From the NCBI RefSeq assembly GCF_002250655.1, contig NZ_NOZR01000011.1, forward strand, positions 62,001-126,000: a stretch of 64,000 bases of DNA. Direction: 5' to 3'. A model generated the notes under the pieces. It saw nothing but the letters and a program-made list of their open reading frames with translations, searched no databases and was not told the DNA's origin. Numbering within the stretch: the stretch's first letter is position 1; each line of letters begins with the position of its first letter. Below, piece after piece: positions 18,846 to 26,352 of the stretch. The stretch comes from Mycolicibacterium sphagni. GTDB lineage: Bacteria > Actinomycetota > Actinomycetes > Mycobacteriales > Mycobacteriaceae. The position numbers and the translations under genes were made by a program.

Positions 18846-20198
18846 CTACCGAGGCCCCCGTACTGAAATGGTATCGGCTTTTTGCGAGCGGGCGGACCAA
18901 CGGATTGCCAGCGCCGCGCATCCGGCGGTCAACAACAGCAAAAAGATGACGATGCCGTAGTTGACGATCTGGATCCGCCACACTTCGGCGAAACAGTAAG
19001 CCAGCACCCCGCCGGAACCGGCCACGACGGGCCCGTAACGCATGATCCGCGCGAACGCGTAGCCGGCCGCACCGTAGAGCAGGAACGTGTAGAACCACCC
19101 CCACACCCCGAAGACGGCGTAGGTGTCGGCGAACACCGAGTTGGTGAAGAAGCTCGACGCGAACTTCACCGAGTAGTGGTAATAAACCGCGTCCTTCCAG
19201 CTGTCATCCTTGCTGACCTTCTTGAACTGCAGGAACGTCGGTTGGACCGCGTCGAGCGAGTCGATGCGATTGCCGCTCACGACGTACCTGCCCCCGGCAA
19301 CCGCGTCGGCCACACCGAGCGTCACCTGGGCAGGGACTGCGAGGTATGTGCCCATCTGATAGAGGTTCATCGCGGCGGGGTTGGTGACCCCCGCCTCGCG
19401 GTAGTAATTCGCGTTGCGGAAAAAGTTCAGCACCGCCAGCGCCAGGAAGCCGATGAGCAATATGGCGATGAATTGCACCAGTCGGTTGGACCGCCGTCGG
19501 GTCTTGGGTGCACCGGATCGTGATCGAACCGTGATGATGAGGAACACCACAGAGGCCATCAGAAGTGACAAACGCGACGCGATCAGCGAGTTGCCCATGA
19601 TGAGCAGAACACTGGCGATCATGTATGGCCACTTGACGACCTTTTGGCGCCACAGGTGGATCCCCAGTGGAGCGGCGAGAATGACTGCGTACCTTAGTGT
19701 TTCGATGCCGGCGGTCCCGGACAGCGACTTGGTGAAGTCGTTGCCGGACTGGTTGGCCAGCGCGTCGATGATCGACTTCTGGCTCGCGATCTTGTAGTAG
19801 GAGTACGCGACTCCTAGTGCCGCCGTCGCCAGGACGAGGAAGAAATAGCGCCGCTCGAACTCTTTGGTGGACGTTCGAGCGGCGATCTGTACAGGCATGA
19901 ATCGATCGGCGCCCAGCCGCCAGCCGAGCGTGGACGTCGCGACCATCGCGCAATACCAGAACAGCAGCAGGCCGATGCCACCGAGACTGGCGGTGGCCGG
20001 GACCGCGAAACCCGTCAGCATCTCCCGGAAGGCCGTGATGTAACCGAATTCGCCGAGTATCGCGAAGATGGTCCACGCGAGGAACGACATCGCGACGGGC
20101 ACGAGTATGAAAACCGCTGGGGTGACCCACCATTGCAGACGCAACGGCGCCAGGACTCCCTCGCCCTGGCGGGCCGGCGCTGCTTCAGTCGTTGTCAT
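18846..20198 (-). CDS. Polytopic membrane protein, O-antigen polymerase (Wzy)-like
   Basis: About 450 aa with 10-12 hydrophobic helices and a larger external loop in the second half (~300-370: NANYYREAGVTNP, then SGNRIDSLDAV and a Tyr-rich VYYHYSVKF), the layout of Wzy polymerases and WaaL-type ligases. Wzy sequences are too divergent for a motif call; the assignment rests on topology, the arginine-bearing loop and position between a flippase-like gene and a lyase-like gene. Start ATG at 20198 gives MTTTEAAPARQ and overlaps the flippase stop by 14 bp. Expected role: joining lipid-linked repeat units on the outer membrane face. Confidence 0.6.
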   Translation of the reverse strand: MTTTEAAPARQGEGVLAPLRLQWWVTPAVFILVPVAMSFLAWTIFAILGEFGYITAFREMLTGFAVPATASLGGIGLLLFWYCAMVATSTLGWRLGADRFMPVQIAARTSTKEFERRYFFLVLATAALGVAYSYYKIASQKSIIDALANQSGNDFTKSLSGTAGIETLRYAVILAAPLGIHLWRQKVVKWPYMIASVLLIMGNSLIASRLSLLMASVVFLIITVRSRSGAPKTRRRSNRLVQFIAILLIGFLALAVLNFFRNANYYREAGVTNPAAMNLYQMGTYLAVPAQVTLGVADAVAGGRYVVSGNRIDSLDAVQPTFLQFKKVSKDDSWKDAVYYHYSVKFASSFFTNSVFADTYAVFGVWGWFYTFLLYGAAGYAFARIMRYGPVVAGSGGVLAYCFAEVWRIQIVNYGIVIFLLLLTAGCAALAIRWSARSQKADTISVRGPR

Positions 20199-21363
20199 CG
20201 CCGCCCCGAGACCGGCCCGCGAAGGCGAAGTCGACAGAGTATTCCGGCGCGCCTTTGACCGCCGCCAGGTGATACACAATCGCCGTGATCGCTTCGGCAA
20301 CCACGAAGGCGGCGAACACCGCGGTGTTGCTGTGCCAGATCAACAGGAAACCGATACTGAGGATCAGGTAGATCACCGTGCTGGCAGATCGGATCCAGAA
20401 CACCAGTGCCGTCTCGCCGGCCTTACGAAGTGCGGCGAACGGCACAGTCGAAACCAGCATCAGCACTTTCCATCCGAAGGCCAACAGCAATGCGGCTGCG
20501 CCGACGTAGGTCCACGCGGGCCCGAAGATCAGGGAGCCGAAACCGCCGAATGCCGCGGCCGCGACCGCAATGAGGCCGAGGAAGAACAGTGCCGCGAAGA
20601 TCTTGAGTTCGCCGCGATGCCCGTGCGCCAGCAGCCGATATCTGCCGTAGGACAGGATCGGTTCGAGCGCCCCCGACACCGTGGAGATGACGCGGAACGC
20701 CACCGAGGCCGCCGGCCCGATTGTGCCCAGGACGATCGACGTGATCGCGGGCTGTGGGATGCCGACGACGGCGGTCTCTCCCGTCACCCAGCTGGAGCGG
20801 CGCAAATCCGGTGGCATACCCCAGCCGCCGACCTGGGTGCGGGGCCAGGTCCGGCTCAGGACGGCCAGGATCGCTCCGACCGCGAGCACGCGCACACTGT
20901 GGGTGTTGTGGTGCTGGGCAAGGACGAGCGCCAACCCCCCTGCGACGATCAAAACCGTTGCGGCAAGGGCTTCCAGCTGCCAACGGCCGCTGACGACGCC
21001 GATGGTTCTCGACATGAGCAGACCCGACATCACCCCGGTGGAGCTGATCATCAGCACCGCATGTGAGGCCACAGGTGGGCCGAGGATCAGCGGCGCGGCC
21101 GAGGCGATGGCGAACACCACCACCCACCACGGCAGGCACAGGTCGTGGTCGGCGTCCGGGGTGGCCAGCCGTCCCTCGACGATGAACGCGTTGAACAACT
21201 GGGCGATGTACACGCCGACCGTCAGCGACAGCGCGAGGAATCCCTGACTGTCGATCGGGGCTATTCGGGCGTAGACGGCGATGAAGATCGCGGGAAACAC
21301 ATTCAGCGCCAGGCCCGCGGCTACCTGAACCGCAGCCTGCGTATGTTTCCTGTAGTCAGGCAT
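20185..21363 (-). CDS. Polysaccharide flippase-like membrane protein (Wzx/MATE-like)
   Basis: 392 aa, about 12 hydrophobic helices spread over the whole length with short loops, the pattern of the MOP flippase superfamily that moves undecaprenyl-linked repeat units across the membrane. A central amphipathic region around GWGMPPDLRRSSWVTGETAVVGIPQPAITS resembles the mid-protein loop of Wzx proteins. It lies directly between the Wzz-like and Wzy-like genes, the usual company of Wzx. Somewhat shorter than typical (400-480 aa). Start ATG at 21363 lies 15 bp after the Wzz-like stop. Assignment by topology and context. Confidence 0.6.
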   Translation of the reverse strand: MPDYRKHTQAAVQVAAGLALNVFPAIFIAVYARIAPIDSQGFLALSLTVGVYIAQLFNAFIVEGRLATPDADHDLCLPWWVVVFAIASAAPLILGPPVASHAVLMISSTGVMSGLLMSRTIGVVSGRWQLEALAATVLIVAGGLALVLAQHHNTHSVRVLAVGAILAVLSRTWPRTQVGGWGMPPDLRRSSWVTGETAVVGIPQPAITSIVLGTIGPAASVAFRVISTVSGALEPILSYGRYRLLAHGHRGELKIFAALFFLGLIAVAAAAFGGFGSLIFGPAWTYVGAAALLLAFGWKVLMLVSTVPFAALRKAGETALVFWIRSASTVIYLILSIGFLLIWHSNTAVFAAFVVAEAITAIVYHLAAVKGAPEYSVDFAFAGRSRGGDDND

Positions 21364-21378
21364 GCCGCCGGCCCGGGC

Positions 21379-22779
21379 TCACACCTGGCCGCTATCGCTG
21401 GTGAGCGGCTCCGTGTCGTCGGTGGTTCGGCGGCGCGCGTGGGAGCCGGCCCGCCCTTTCCGGGTCGTCCATTGCTGCCAGTGCCAGGACCGGTGGGTGA
21501 ACAGCGCCAGCACCGGCGCGTCACCGGCAGCGGCCGCTGAGCACGCGGCCATCGCCGGGATGACCGTGTCGGTGTCGACCCTGGCCACGACCACGATGTC
21601 GGTTGCGGCGCGAATCGCCTCGGGTGTCAACGCGCTCAGCCCCAGCGCGCCGGTATCGATGATCAGGGTGGTGTCCTCGTCGGTCTGCGGAAGCGAGGTT
21701 GGGCCGCCGTTTGCCGCCGAGATCAGGGTCGCCGGACCCCGTTCGGCAGCGGCCAGTTCAAGCAGTGACGCGATGGTGTCGGACCCCGACGACGACGAAA
21801 CGCCCACGACGGCGATGCGGCGTGGTTCGGCCGACGGGCATTGCGCATACAGGGATCGAGCCAGCGCACTCTGCTGGCTGTCCAGGTTGCCCGGCGATGT
21901 CACGCGCAGATCGACTGCGGGAACGAGCACATCGTCGACGGCGTCGGCGACCGTCATGACCACAGAGCCGCGGCCGGCCCGTCGTCTGCGGGCCATCAGG
22001 AACAGCACGGCGCACGCGCCGCCGCCGAACGCGCCGAGAAGCAATCCGATCGCCCAGCGCAGGGAGCTCACCGGGTCGAGCATTGGCGGCTGCAGGACCT
22101 GGACAGTGCTTGCGCTGGCTGCCTGGACCCGGATGTTCTCGCGCAGTCTCTGAATGTCGCCGACCCGTTGGGGATTCGTGGCGTTGGACTGCTCCCACTG
22201 ATCCAGCAGCGGAAGGACGAGCCGCATCTGCTGATCGGTGCGCTGCTGCAGTTGCTCCCCGTACAGATCGATCACCGATTGCACGGTGCGGATAGCTTCG
22301 TCGCCCGACGGAGCGCTGCTGCCGATGGACACCACCGAGGACTTGCTCTCTTGGGAGACCGTGAACTCGGCTGGCTTTGTTTTGCCCAGCTTTTGGCCGA
22401 TGGACCGGGCGAACCCGTCCCCGGACAGATAGCTAACTTCGCCGGCGACGTATTGCTCGGAGTTGTCCGACGGGTCGGGAGTGACCTGGTTCGCGCTTGC
22501 CGCGAGTGCGGCAAAGTCGGCTGGCGGGATTATTCGGATAAATGCCATCGCGGATTCTTGTGACCGCAATGTGTTGAAGAAAATGCCGCCAATGACCGCG
22601 CCGACGAAGATACCTATCGCTGCGCCCGCCGTGAGTTTTGCGATCCAGGCGCGCGTTTCTAGCGCGGATATCGTCAGCAACGTGGACGCTGACGCCTTCG
22701 ATACGTTCGCAGACACGTTCGCGGCGCTCCGTCCTCTCCCAATCAGAATGCGATAGTAACGGTAATCGGTGCCGCACAC
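21379..22779 (-). CDS. Wzz-like polysaccharide co-polymerase with degenerate BY-kinase-like domain
   Basis: 466 aa from a GTG at 22779 (later GTG starts, for example 22716, are possible). Two membrane helices (~50-70 and ~245-265) enclose an external region of ~175 aa with a coiled, Gln-rich part (GEQLQQRTDQQMRLVLPLLDQW), the layout of chain-length determinants. A cytosolic tail of ~200 aa follows, shaped like a BY-kinase or CpsD domain, but the Walker A position reads VVGVSSSSGSDT with no Lys, so ATP binding is doubtful; Walker B-like LIIDTGAL is kept. No C-terminal Tyr cluster. Probably sets chain length without kinase activity. First gene of the minus-strand module. Confidence 0.65.
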   Translation of the reverse strand: MCGTDYRYYRILIGRGRSAANVSANVSKASASTLLTISALETRAWIAKLTAGAAIGIFVGAVIGGIFFNTLRSQESAMAFIRIIPPADFAALAASANQVTPDPSDNSEQYVAGEVSYLSGDGFARSIGQKLGKTKPAEFTVSQESKSSVVSIGSSAPSGDEAIRTVQSVIDLYGEQLQQRTDQQMRLVLPLLDQWEQSNATNPQRVGDIQRLRENIRVQAASASTVQVLQPPMLDPVSSLRWAIGLLLGAFGGGACAVLFLMARRRRAGRGSVVMTVADAVDDVLVPAVDLRVTSPGNLDSQQSALARSLYAQCPSAEPRRIAVVGVSSSSGSDTIASLLELAAAERGPATLISAANGGPTSLPQTDEDTTLIIDTGALGLSALTPEAIRAATDIVVVARVDTDTVIPAMAACSAAAAGDAPVLALFTHRSWHWQQWTTRKGRAGSHARRRTTDDTEPLTSDSGQV

Positions 22780-22948
22780 CCCAAACGTTCAGGTTGCAAT
22801 CTGATACATGGCTCCCACCGGCGGCCCACTCCATCAATTAGGGACCGGACGGTTTCGGGTCGTTACACAAAGCACCGCTATTCGCCGGTATCGTCCAAAC
22901 ACCGGCGCACATCCGGACCACAGGCGAGACGATGTGAAAGTGGGTGAC
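22780..22948. promoter_or_regulatory. Divergent promoter region between Wzz-like and second BcsB-like genes
   Basis: A 170-base gap between two genes transcribed away from each other; it must carry promoters for the Wzx/Wzy-type module and for the second BcsB-like gene. No operator-like palindrome stood out. A purine-rich AGGCGAG at 22922-22928 could serve a GTG start at 22934, and GAAAG at 22936-22940 the ATG at 22949. Confidence 0.4.
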
Positions 22949-24931
22949 ATGGAACAACGGCCCGCGTTCCACATTGTGTCAACCGCCTGGCTGCTGGCGG
23001 TGGCTCTGGTCATAGCCATCGTCACGCCTGCCGCCGCGCATGCCGACCCTCTCAGCGCCGACAGCGAAGCGCCCAACAGCCCCTCGTCGGTCGTTCTCAC
23101 CTGGCCCGCGCTGGGTCTGCCCGGGGTCATCAACTTTGCCGACATCGACAACAAGCAGGACTTCAGAGTCCCGTTGCCGACGGGCATGACGGCGGCGCGA
23201 CTGCGCGGACTCATCCAGCCGCAGGTGAACCTCGGCCCGGGTTACCTGGAGGTCGATGACGACCAGGGCACATTCCTGGGTGCGGTGGACCTCCCGCCGA
23301 TGGCCTCTGGCGCAGTGCCGATCCCGTTCGACATCAACATTTCCGCGGCGCACGCGGTGGGGACGACGGTCGGCGTATCGGTGTCGGTGCGCCAGTTCAA
23401 CGCGGGCGCACTGCTCTGCGGCCCTTCCCTGCAACTGCGACTCACCAACCTGGCCACCGAATTCACCGGTGCCGACCCCTCGCCGGCTACCGTCGCGACG
23501 TTCTTCCCGCCGGTGCTGCAACAGGTCACCATCTACGCGCCCACCGACGCCGACAAGGCCGAACAGCAGGCCGTGCTGACCATCACGGCGGCCCTGGCCC
23601 GGCTCTACCAGCCTCAGCAGCTCAGCATCACCGCCATGAGTCAGCCGCGCGGCGCGGCGCCGCCGCCTGCCGGGCCGTTGGCCCGCGCCGTCGTCGTCGA
23701 ACGCGGCCCGGCCGGCCTGCAGGTCGCCAACCCGGGCGCACCGAATGCCTTCCTTCGGGTCTCCGGCCGTGACGATCAGCTCAGCGCGCAGGCGTCCTTG
23801 TTGGCCAACGGCGTGCAATCGCTGGTCCAGGTGCCCGCCGCCCGTGTCGATCAAGCGGGTTCGCGGAGCACCCACTCCGGCGACACGTTGACCTTCGACC
23901 AGCTGAACATGCAGGGCAAAGCCGATATCCTGGGCCGCGGCGGCCTGTCTGTCGGCGTCGATCTCGCTCAGCTGGGCGGCCGCGTCGACGACGTGAAGGT
24001 CCATCTGTTGGCCAACCACACCCCGGTTTCCAAGGACGACACCGCCACGGCCGTGGTGAGCGCCAACGGCCAGGCTGTCTATACCGCGGCCTTGGGGCCT
24101 AGCGGCCGAGTGGACGGCACCTTCACGCTGCCCGCGGCAGCGATCGTCCAGCGGATGAACCTGGACATCGCGATCACGTACGTTCCGCATCTGCCGTGCT
24201 CGCCGTACATCGCGCCGATCACCTTCCAGGTCGACCCCGCCTCGACGCTGACGGTGCGGCGCGGCGGACCCGCGCCCGGTGGCTTCGACGCTCTCCCATC
24301 GGAATTCAGCCCCAATTTCGTGGTCGCGTTGGACGGCACCAGCCCCAACCAGTTGAGCTTCGCAGCACGGGTGGTGGCCCGCATCGCGCAAGCGACCAGC
24401 GCAGCGTTGACCCCGCAGGTGGTCGATGTCGCCTCAGCGGCCGACTCCAAACTGGGCGCGCTGATCCTCGCGAACGCGGCGACGCTGAAGAAAACGTCGC
24501 TGAATCCGCCACTGGCCGGGGATGGTTCGGCGATCACCGTCGATCTGTCTTCCCAGCTTCGTGCCGACATCGGCCAGGGGCTCGGGTCGGTTCAGGCGTT
24601 TGCCGATACGCCGCGGGACCGCACGGTGCTGCTGATCACGACCACGGATTCGTGGGCGTTGGTGAACCCGCTGCTCGATTACATCGACAAGCTGCCGAAT
24701 GGCTGGTCGCAGTTGACGGGGGATGTGCTGGCCGCGGGGGCGACCGGTACGCCGACCGACCTCACGATCCGCAAGGACGACAACGCCCTCGTCGCGCAGG
24801 CCCCGGTGAGCCACCTGAAACTGTGGATCGGCATCGGCGCCGCTCTTATCGTGGTGCTCATCGGTGCGGTCGGGTTGACCCTGCTCCGTCGCCGGCGGGC
24901 AGGAGCGAAGCGACCGGGGGAAACGGCGTAG
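22949..24931 (+). CDS. BcsB-like exported protein (copy 2)
   Basis: About 660 aa. Signal peptide (~1-30: hydrophobic core AWLLAVALVIAIVTPAAAHA), exported body, C-terminal membrane helix (~625-648: LWIGIGAALIVVLIGAVGL) and a basic tail. Same organisation and scattered identity as the product of 5344-7335, for example the paired blocks VVLTWPALGLPG with VTLGWRQLGMSS, HLLANHTPV with HLLANYTPV, and a shared VDPTST/VDPAST element. Unlike copy 1 it has no adjacent GT2 synthase; it is divergent from the Wzz-like gene. It may serve the same synthase as an alternative partner, or another polymer. ATG at 22949 is chosen; GTG at 22934 is also plausible. The final codons fall inside a 36-bp tandem repeat. 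Confidence 0.7.
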   Translation: MEQRPAFHIVSTAWLLAVALVIAIVTPAAAHADPLSADSEAPNSPSSVVLTWPALGLPGVINFADIDNKQDFRVPLPTGMTAARLRGLIQPQVNLGPGYLEVDDDQGTFLGAVDLPPMASGAVPIPFDINISAAHAVGTTVGVSVSVRQFNAGALLCGPSLQLRLTNLATEFTGADPSPATVATFFPPVLQQVTIYAPTDADKAEQQAVLTITAALARLYQPQQLSITAMSQPRGAAPPPAGPLARAVVVERGPAGLQVANPGAPNAFLRVSGRDDQLSAQASLLANGVQSLVQVPAARVDQAGSRSTHSGDTLTFDQLNMQGKADILGRGGLSVGVDLAQLGGRVDDVKVHLLANHTPVSKDDTATAVVSANGQAVYTAALGPSGRVDGTFTLPAAAIVQRMNLDIAITYVPHLPCSPYIAPITFQVDPASTLTVRRGGPAPGGFDALPSEFSPNFVVALDGTSPNQLSFAARVVARIAQATSAALTPQVVDVASAADSKLGALILANAATLKKTSLNPPLAGDGSAITVDLSSQLRADIGQGLGSVQAFADTPRDRTVLLITTTDSWALVNPLLDYIDKLPNGWSQLTGDVLAAGATGTPTDLTIRKDDNALVAQAPVSHLKLWIGIGAALIVVLIGAVGLTLLRRRRAGAKRPGETA

Positions 24932-24995
24932 CGGGCAGGAGCGAAGCGACCGGGGGAAACGGCGTAGCGGGCAGGAGCGAAGCGACCGGGGGAAA
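24895..24995. repeat. 36-bp tandem repeat, about 2.8 copies
   Basis: Unit GCGGGCAGGAGCGAAGCGAC followed by CGGGGGAAACGGCGTA; copies at 24895-24930 and 24931-24966 are identical, and a third partial copy (29 bases) runs 24967-24995. It covers the last codons of the second BcsB-like gene and the whole gap to the convergent esterase gene, ending just outside the esterase stop. Purpose unknown; a spacer or transcription-end region formed by slippage is plausible. Confidence 0.9.
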
Positions 24996-24996
24996 G

Positions 24997-26352
24997 CTAG
25001 CTGGCTCCGGGCATCGGGATCGGGCGAACGCCCGGGGTGCCGATTCGTCCTGCCAGCCAAGGCAGCGCTTCGGCGAATGCATCGGCCGCTCCGGCGAAGT
25101 CGTGCGACGCATGAGTGCTCACCACCGAGCACTCGATGCCGTAGCCGCCCACCAGAGAACACAGCGAATGCGCGATCACCGCATGGTCTTCGGAGTTGGT
25201 GTCCCAGTCCGGTGAGGCGTTGGGCGGCGGACCGGTGTGGTCGCCGCTGTGGTACTCGGGCGACGTATCCGTCGATACCGCGAACCACGCCGCCATCTGG
25301 TCATAACGACCGTGCTGAATGATCACCGACCGGGGGTCGAAGGCTTTCCACGCGTCGAGGTCGCCGTCGAACAGCCGCGCGATGGTCTGGTCGTGAGTTC
25401 CTGCGTTGGGCCCGAGCTGACCGTCGATATCGAGGATGGCACTGAACATCTCGGGATGTTGGACGGCGAGCATCAGTGCGCACGTGCCTCCCGATGACCA
25501 GCCTCCGATTCCCCAGTTCGTCGGTTTCGGACTCACGCCGAAGGTCGAGATCACATAGGGCACAACATCCTTGATGAGATGATCGGCAGCATTGCCGCGT
25601 GGCCCGTTGACGCATTCGGTGTCGTTGTTGAATTGTCCGCCGGCATCAGGGAAGACGACCACCGGAGCATTGCCGCCGTGCCGCGCGGTGAAATCGTCCA
25701 GTGTTTCAAGCGCGAAAGCAGAGCGCAGCCAGTCGTCGGGACGGCCGAACTCGCCGGCGAACATCATCACCGCCGGAAGCTGCGGCGGGGGGTTGGTCTT
25801 GAACCATGCCGGTGGCAGGTAGACGTACTCCTGCCGATGCGAAAAGCCGGAGTTGGTATCGGGTGTGGTCACTTTGACGACGACACCGTGGGTGGGGACG
25901 ACCCCGTTGTGCTGCATGTCGGCCAGAGTCGACATGTCGATCCAGCGCGCAGGCTCGTTGCCGGTGGCACGGTCCCAGACGGATTGCACCGTGGGGAAGT
26001 AGGCCACCCAGCAGTTGACCGCCAAGGCCGCGCACAGCAGACAGATCGGAACGGAAACCAGAGCCGCAGTGCGGCGTGGCCATCCTGCGTTGCGCCATCC
26101 GGTGATCAAGACGACGACGGCCACCCCGGTGCCGACGATCCATATCCAGAAGATCACCGGGGGCGGATCCTGTGACCAGCCTTGGTCATTGATGAACCAG
26201 AAGACGAACGCCGCGATCGCCCCGCCGGTGAACAAGGCGACCGGCAGCCAGAGGCGAAGCCACCCGGTGGATCTCCTCCCGATCGCTGCGACCAAAAGCG
26301 CCCCGGCAATGATTTGGACGGCGATCAACAGCCAGCCATGCGTCAAGCTCAC
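24997..26352 (-). CDS. Membrane-anchored esterase (alpha/beta hydrolase, putative-esterase family)
   Basis: 451 aa. Four N-terminal membrane helices in the first ~120 residues, then an exported alpha/beta-hydrolase domain of the esterase-D/mycolyltransferase-like superfamily. The nucleophile elbow is G-W-S-S-G with Ser286; an acidic residue is offered by QHGRYDQM (~350) and the catalytic His by STHASHDFAG near 430. GTG start at 26352 overlaps the upstream lipase stop (GTGA). The position at the end of the polysaccharide region suggests removal or transfer of acyl groups on a cell-surface glycan, but this is inference. The tail ends at the 36-bp repeat. Confidence 0.75.
   Translation of the reverse strand: MSLTHGWLLIAVQIIAGALLVAAIGRRSTGWLRLWLPVALFTGGAIAAFVFWFINDQGWSQDPPPVIFWIWIVGTGVAVVVLITGWRNAGWPRRTAALVSVPICLLCAALAVNCWVAYFPTVQSVWDRATGNEPARWIDMSTLADMQHNGVVPTHGVVVKVTTPDTNSGFSHRQEYVYLPPAWFKTNPPPQLPAVMMFAGEFGRPDDWLRSAFALETLDDFTARHGGNAPVVVFPDAGGQFNNDTECVNGPRGNAADHLIKDVVPYVISTFGVSPKPTNWGIGGWSSGGTCALMLAVQHPEMFSAILDIDGQLGPNAGTHDQTIARLFDGDLDAWKAFDPRSVIIQHGRYDQMAAWFAVSTDTSPEYHSGDHTGPPPNASPDWDTNSEDHAVIAHSLCSLVGGYGIECSVVSTHASHDFAGAADAFAEALPWLAGRIGTPGVRPIPMPGAS

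Noticed and set aside
22979-24391. 470-codon minus-strand frame opposite the second BcsB-like gene
   Set aside because: No motifs, biased to Arg/Gly/Val; the plus-strand frame has signal peptide, tail helix and a paralogue.
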